NCBI RefSeq assembly: GCF_014648175.1
Contig: NZ_BMQP01000012.1
Span: 124,001 to 188,000, forward strand
Length of the DNA stretch: 64,000 bases
Direction of reading: 5' to 3'
DNA from: Planobispora rosea
Lineage (GTDB): Bacteria > Actinomycetota > Actinomycetes > Streptosporangiales > Streptosporangiaceae
Positions within the stretch are counted from its first letter, which is position 1; each line of letters starts with the position of its first letter. Positions 60,967 through 64,000 of this stretch are shown here, in pieces. The notes under the pieces are model-generated. The model was not told the DNA's origin, made no database searches, and saw only the letters and a program-made list of their open reading frames with translations. Both the position numbers and the translations under genes were made by a program.

Positions 60967-61566
60967 ATGGTCGACGACGGCGGTGACACGGCAGGTGACG
61001 GGCGGCAGGGGTGGCCGTCATCGCGTTATCGCGGCCGGGCGTCGGATGATGATCTGGCCGTCAAGCTTCAGACGGACCGGATCCAGTGCGAGACCGGCCA
61101 GGGGCCGTGCCTGGACGCCGTCTACGACCAGCGGACGGTACGGTTGCCGGATCTGACCGAGGAAGAGCGCTGGCCCGCCTTCACCGAACGCGCGGCCGAA
61201 CTCGGCGTGCGGAGCATGCTGTCGTTTCAGCTGTATGTGCAGAACGACAACCTGGGAGGGCTGAACCTGTACTCATGCCGGAAGAACGCCTTCGGCGACG
61301 AGTCCGAACACGTGGGCCTGCTGTTCGCCACGCACGCCGAGGTGGCGATGTCCGGTGCCCAGCAGGAGGAGCACCTGGCCCGTGCCGTCGCCATGCGCGA
61401 CCTGATCGGGCAGGCCAAGGGCATCTTGATGGAGTGCCACCGGATCACCGCCGAGCAGGCGTTCGCGCTGCTGGTGCGCGCCAGCCAGCAGACCAATACC
61501 AAGCTGGACGATATCGCCCGATACCTGGTCGACACCGGGGAGCTGAGCGGGCGTCGCGGCCGGTGA
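60967..61566 (+). CDS. GAF-ANTAR protein with shortened, degenerate N-terminus
   Basis: 199 residues if started at ATG 60967 (GGGAGACAGCACAGC before it). From ~61040 the sequence is a GAF domain (RIQCETGQGPCLDAVYDQRT, ERAAELGVRSMLSFQLYVQN, ESEHVGLLFATHAEVAM) and an ANTAR RNA-binding domain (RDLIGQAKGILMECHRITAE, TNTKLDDIARYLVDTGEL). The first ~70 residues of the GAF are absent and replaced by non-homologous Gly/Asp-rich sequence. ANTAR proteins bind dual-hexaloop RNA to antiterminate; signal sensing through this GAF may be impaired. Confidence 0.75.
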   Translation: MVDDGGDTAGDGRQGWPSSRYRGRASDDDLAVKLQTDRIQCETGQGPCLDAVYDQRTVRLPDLTEEERWPAFTERAAELGVRSMLSFQLYVQNDNLGGLNLYSCRKNAFGDESEHVGLLFATHAEVAMSGAQQEEHLARAVAMRDLIGQAKGILMECHRITAEQAFALLVRASQQTNTKLDDIARYLVDTGELSGRRGR

Positions 61567-61624
61567 CCGGTCACGACGCCCGCTGTCCTAGAACGCGGGC
61601 CGCGGTAAGGGCACCGGTGAGGGC

Positions 61625-61815
61625 TCAGCGAGAGCTGAACCGCTCCAGCAGCCCGACGATTTCCAGGATCCGGTGCACGATCCGGCTGACGCGGATGATC
61701 ACCACGCGGCAGTCGATCTCGGCGGCGTCCTGCTGGCTCCTCAAGAGCGCAGTGATGCCACGCCCGTCGAAGAACGTGATCCCGGCGAGGTCGATGTCGA
61801 TTCGCTGTTGAAGGC
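61625..61815 (-). pseudogene. STAS-domain C-terminal remnant
   Basis: The minus strand reads IDIDLAGITFFDGRGITALL, RSQQDAAEIDCRVVIIRVSR, IVHRILEIVGLLERFSSR to a stop at 61625: the second half of a STAS domain. The phosphorylatable Ser in D-[SA]-S-G is replaced (DGRG), and no first strand or start precedes it. Confidence 0.65.
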
Positions 61816-61924
61816 AGGGACCGGACTCGATTCCAACGTATCCGACCTTCTGCCCGCCAACCCCCTGCCCGACAGAATCTTTACGGCCCCGACGGCAGCG
61901 CGACGGGGCTTTCCCACCTCGCCT

Positions 61925-62130
61925 TGGCGTCACGGGTGCTCCGGGCCTGGAAGCGGCCGCCACGCACCCGCAGGCCGAGCAGACCGGTCCGCCGCCGGCT
62001 CAGCTCGGGCACATCGCAGTGGCCGTAGGCGAGCACGGTCGGCGCACCGGTCGCGATGCGCCATTCGGCATAGACGGCCGATGCGTCCGCGGGGGACAGA
62101 TGTCCACCACCGCGAACCCGGCCGCCTGCA
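61925..62130 (-). pseudogene. M20-family peptidase fragment
   Basis: Minus strand: ADASAVYAEWRIATGAPTVL, AYGHCDVPEL and RVRGGRFQARSTRDAKA match the metal-binding N-terminal part of M20 dipeptidases (PTVLVYGHxDVQP, RGxxDDKG). The second ligand motif reads GHCDVPE, and ARSTRDAKA replaces ARGxxDDKG. Frame breaks upstream and no C-terminal part; a dead fragment. Confidence 0.55.
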
Positions 62131-62244
62131 CTCGGCCGTGGAGACAGCACACCCGCACCAGGACCGAAGACTTCTATAAGCGAACCGTTTGGCGCAGCTG
62201 CTTTCTGGGGTCGTGTGTGCCGGGTCGGTCCTTGGCGGGCCGGG

Positions 62245-62655
62245 TCAGGCCGGTGTCGAGGCGATCTCGGCCTCGATCGCGGCCTGGCTGCTGTTTCGCA
62301 GGTCGGGTGCTTGGTCACGGTGCCCGTTCAGGTGACGGGCGTCATCGAAAGCCTCGACTTCGGGGCTTTGCGCGATGGCCGGGCTGATGTGGCCGCCCCG
62401 ATGGTCGTGGTAGTCGGCCTCGGCGTCGTCGAACCACACCCCGCCGGCGGCCAGGTACCGGAAACAGATCTCCTGGCTGGCCGGGACGGTCAGGCTCACC
62501 TGGTAGCGGTCGCCGGCCAGCTGCATCGGGTGGGCGTAGGGGTCCCAGTCGTTGAAGTCGCCGACCACCGACACCCCGCCGAACACCTGGTCGGCCGGGA
62601 CGGTGAAGGTGAGTTTGACCTGACCGTTCTTGGTCGGCTTGGCACGCTTGATCAC
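62245..62655 (-). CDS. Isoamylase N-terminal/CBM48-like domain protein
   Basis: 136 residues from GTG 62655 with AAGGA 6 nt upstream. An early-set beta-sandwich typical of glycogen-binding modules: KLTFTVPADQ, VSVVGDFNDWDPYAHPMQLA, RYQVSLTVPASQEICFRYLA, GVWFDDAEADYHDHRGGHIS. Stand-alone versions in actinomycetes are thought to bind glycogen or maltodextrin. The last ~40 residues are a hydrophilic helix. Monocistronic as far as visible. Confidence 0.85.
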   Translation of the reverse strand: MIKRAKPTKNGQVKLTFTVPADQVFGGVSVVGDFNDWDPYAHPMQLAGDRYQVSLTVPASQEICFRYLAAGGVWFDDAEADYHDHRGGHISPAIAQSPEVEAFDDARHLNGHRDQAPDLRNSSQAAIEAEIASTPA

Positions 62656-63171
62656 TGCATATCCTTTCAGTGGGCTCGGTGATGGGCAGCCGGTCACCAT
62701 CCGGCACGAGCACCGGGGCCGCTGCGATCGCTCGGCGGTGCGCGCATGCGAACGGCCGCCCCCGGCTGGGGTGGCCGCAGCTGCGATCTACCCGTCGCCC
62801 CAGAGCGCAACCTCTGTTTTCCGCCGCCTTTCACCCGTGGCCGGGTAAGCATCACCGGGCCGCACGCTGCACAGGAGCCGCCATTGGGGTGAGGCGGTCT
62901 CGCCATGGGAAAACCCGCTCGCCATGGCGGAACCTGAAGGTCCGGGCCCTTTGCGGCAAGCGCCACCCGTGCGGGCCGGGCAGGCGGGTGAAGGTGTGAG
63001 GCGCCTGTTGGAGGGCAGCCCGTTATCGCAGCTCAAGGCAGCCATGCAGGCGGTTGCCGGTCGGGGGTGGGCATGATGGCACAACGGCGTTCGGCGGCGC
63101 GGCGGTGCGAGGCTCGCGGGTTCCCTGCCTCCGCCGCGTCGCGATCGGTACGGCGCGGCTCGTCTTGCGGC
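62656..63171. other. 516-bp region without a recognised gene
   Basis: Divergent upstream regions of the CBM48-like gene and the carboxylate-amine ligase gene. No frame on either strand gave recognisable homology, and no strong dyad was noticed. Confidence 0.5.
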
Positions 63172-64000
63172 ATGGAAGTACCACCGATGGGGGTGGAGGA
63201 GGAATTCTTCCTGCTGGAACCGCACACCGGGCAGACGGTCCCGGCCGTGGAGCAGATCCTGGCCGGGATCGGTTCCCATGAGCTTCTACAGCGGGAGATC
63301 GCCACCTGCCAGATCGAGACGGCCACCCATCCGCACACCGACCTGGCCGCGCTGCGGCGGCAGCTGACCGGCCTGCGCGCTGAGCTGGCCGGCGCGGCAC
63401 GGCAGGCGGGCTGCCGGCTGGCGGCCTGCGGCACGGCCCCGCTGGAGCACTCGGCCAGCGACGCCCCCCTCACCGACGACGCCCGCTACCGGCGCATCGC
63501 CCACGCCTACGGCGCCACCTGCCGCGGCGAGAAATGCTGCGGCTGCCACGTGCACATCGAGGTGCCCGAGCGCGAGGAGGCGGTGCAGGTGGGCAACCAT
63601 CTGCGGCCCTGGCTGCCGACGCTGCTGGCGCTGACGGCCAACTCCCCCTTCACCGCCGGCGGCGACAGCGGTTATGCCAGCTGGCGGGCGATGACCTGGG
63701 GACGCTGGCCCAGCGCCGCCCTGCCGCCGTATCTGCAGGACGCCGCCGAACACCGGATGGCCGTCGAGTCGCTGATCGGCTCCGGCGCCATCCTGGACGA
63801 GGGGATGCTGTACTGGCTGGTACGGCCCTCCCATCACCTGCCCACGGTCGAGGTGCGGGTGGCCGACGTGTGCGCCACGGCTGATGAGGCCGCCCTGTTC
63901 GCCGCGATCGTGCGGGGGCTGGTGATGAGCGTGCTGAGCGACATCCGCGCCGGGCGGCCCGCGCCGCGCCCACCTGAGACGCTGCTGGAGGCCGCCTACT
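63172..64000 (+). CDS. Carboxylate-amine ligase (GCS2/YbdK-type glutamate-cysteine ligase), 3' end outside window
   Basis: First 276 codons of a GCS2-family enzyme: MGVEEEFFLLEPHTGQTVPA at the start, EIATCQIETATHPHTDLAAL, CHVHIEVPEREEAVQVGNHL, LLALTANSPFTAGGDSGYAS and HHLPTVEVRVADVCATADEA, which carry the Glu, His and Asp metal/ATP ligands. ATP-dependent amide ligase of the YbdK type; substrate could be glutamate plus cysteine or another amine. ATG 63172 or 63187; the reading frame is open to base 64000. Confidence 0.9.
   Translation, partial: MEVPPMGVEEEFFLLEPHTGQTVPAVEQILAGIGSHELLQREIATCQIETATHPHTDLAALRRQLTGLRAELAGAARQAGCRLAACGTAPLEHSASDAPLTDDARYRRIAHAYGATCRGEKCCGCHVHIEVPEREEAVQVGNHLRPWLPTLLALTANSPFTAGGDSGYASWRAMTWGRWPSAALPPYLQDAAEHRMAVESLIGSGAILDEGMLYWLVRPSHHLPTVEVRVADVCATADEAALFAAIVRGLVMSVLSDIRAGRPAPRPPETLLEAAY

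Noticed and set aside
62788..63279. Minus-strand open frame in the gap before the carboxylate-amine ligase
   Set aside because: Runs antisense into the ligase gene, composition typical of a shadow frame, no homology.

Overview
The window is high-GC DNA from a filamentous actinomycete. Gene content (a CU044_5270-family protein beside a short ECF sigma factor, DUF5994, DUF5997, STAS/ANTAR/GAF proteins, many NarL-type two-component pairs, DHA2 exporters) fits the Streptosporangiales (Streptosporangium/Nonomuraea-like). That placement is inferred from families only. No rRNA, tRNA, CRISPR array or replication origin was recognised.

1-10.6 kb: a degenerate Ser/Thr kinase with a C-terminal beta-propeller-like region (cut by the left edge), a scar of two broken genes, an ECF41 sigma factor with its FAD oxidoreductase, a DrrAB-type ABC exporter, a large AfsR-like regulator, a STAS protein and a MerR regulator with a divergent imine-reductase-like enzyme. 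11.5-18.9 kb: a four-gene operon (ABC ATPase, permease, histidine kinase, response regulator), a divergent DUF5997/LysR-effector-domain pair, a stand-alone sensor-domain membrane protein and an XRE/MmyB regulator. 19-25.9 kb: two DHA2 drug exporters with partner enzymes, a TetR regulator and a lipoprotein.

26-37 kb: a small membrane protein, an ECF sigma factor with a CU044_5270 partner, a ddl / truncated murF / racemase cluster, then two NarL-type two-component systems. The first shares a 40-bp inverted sequence (37/40 identical) with the upstream region of a membrane protein gene. 37-46.3 kb: a secreted HExxH metalloprotease with a Met-turn, an MFS/AhpD-like/MocR group, and a MarR regulator whose target FAD oxidoreductase is preceded by a 32+7+32 nt perfect palindrome, then an F420/FMN-type LLM oxidoreductase.

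46.3-49.8 kb: an ion-transport block. A CPA1 antiporter transcript and a CBS-protein/NhaD-ArsB-type permease transcript begin with the same 25-nt element just after a TACGGT -10 box; the first also carries a 15-codon leader ORF overlapping the antiporter start. This is the best candidate in the window for an undescribed regulatory system.

49.8-62.2 kb is accessory and eroded: at least four remnants of integrase-core transposases, a tyrosine-recombinase tail, a metal cassette (P1B-4 ATPase plus ArsR) between inverted 27-bp repeats, a STAS-desaturase operon, DUF5994, an inverted duplication of a small gene, a GAF-truncated histidine kinase, an ANTAR protein with a shortened GAF, and scraps of STAS and M20 peptidase genes. 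62.2-64 kb returns to intact genes (glycogen-binding-domain protein, carboxylate-amine ligase running off the right edge).
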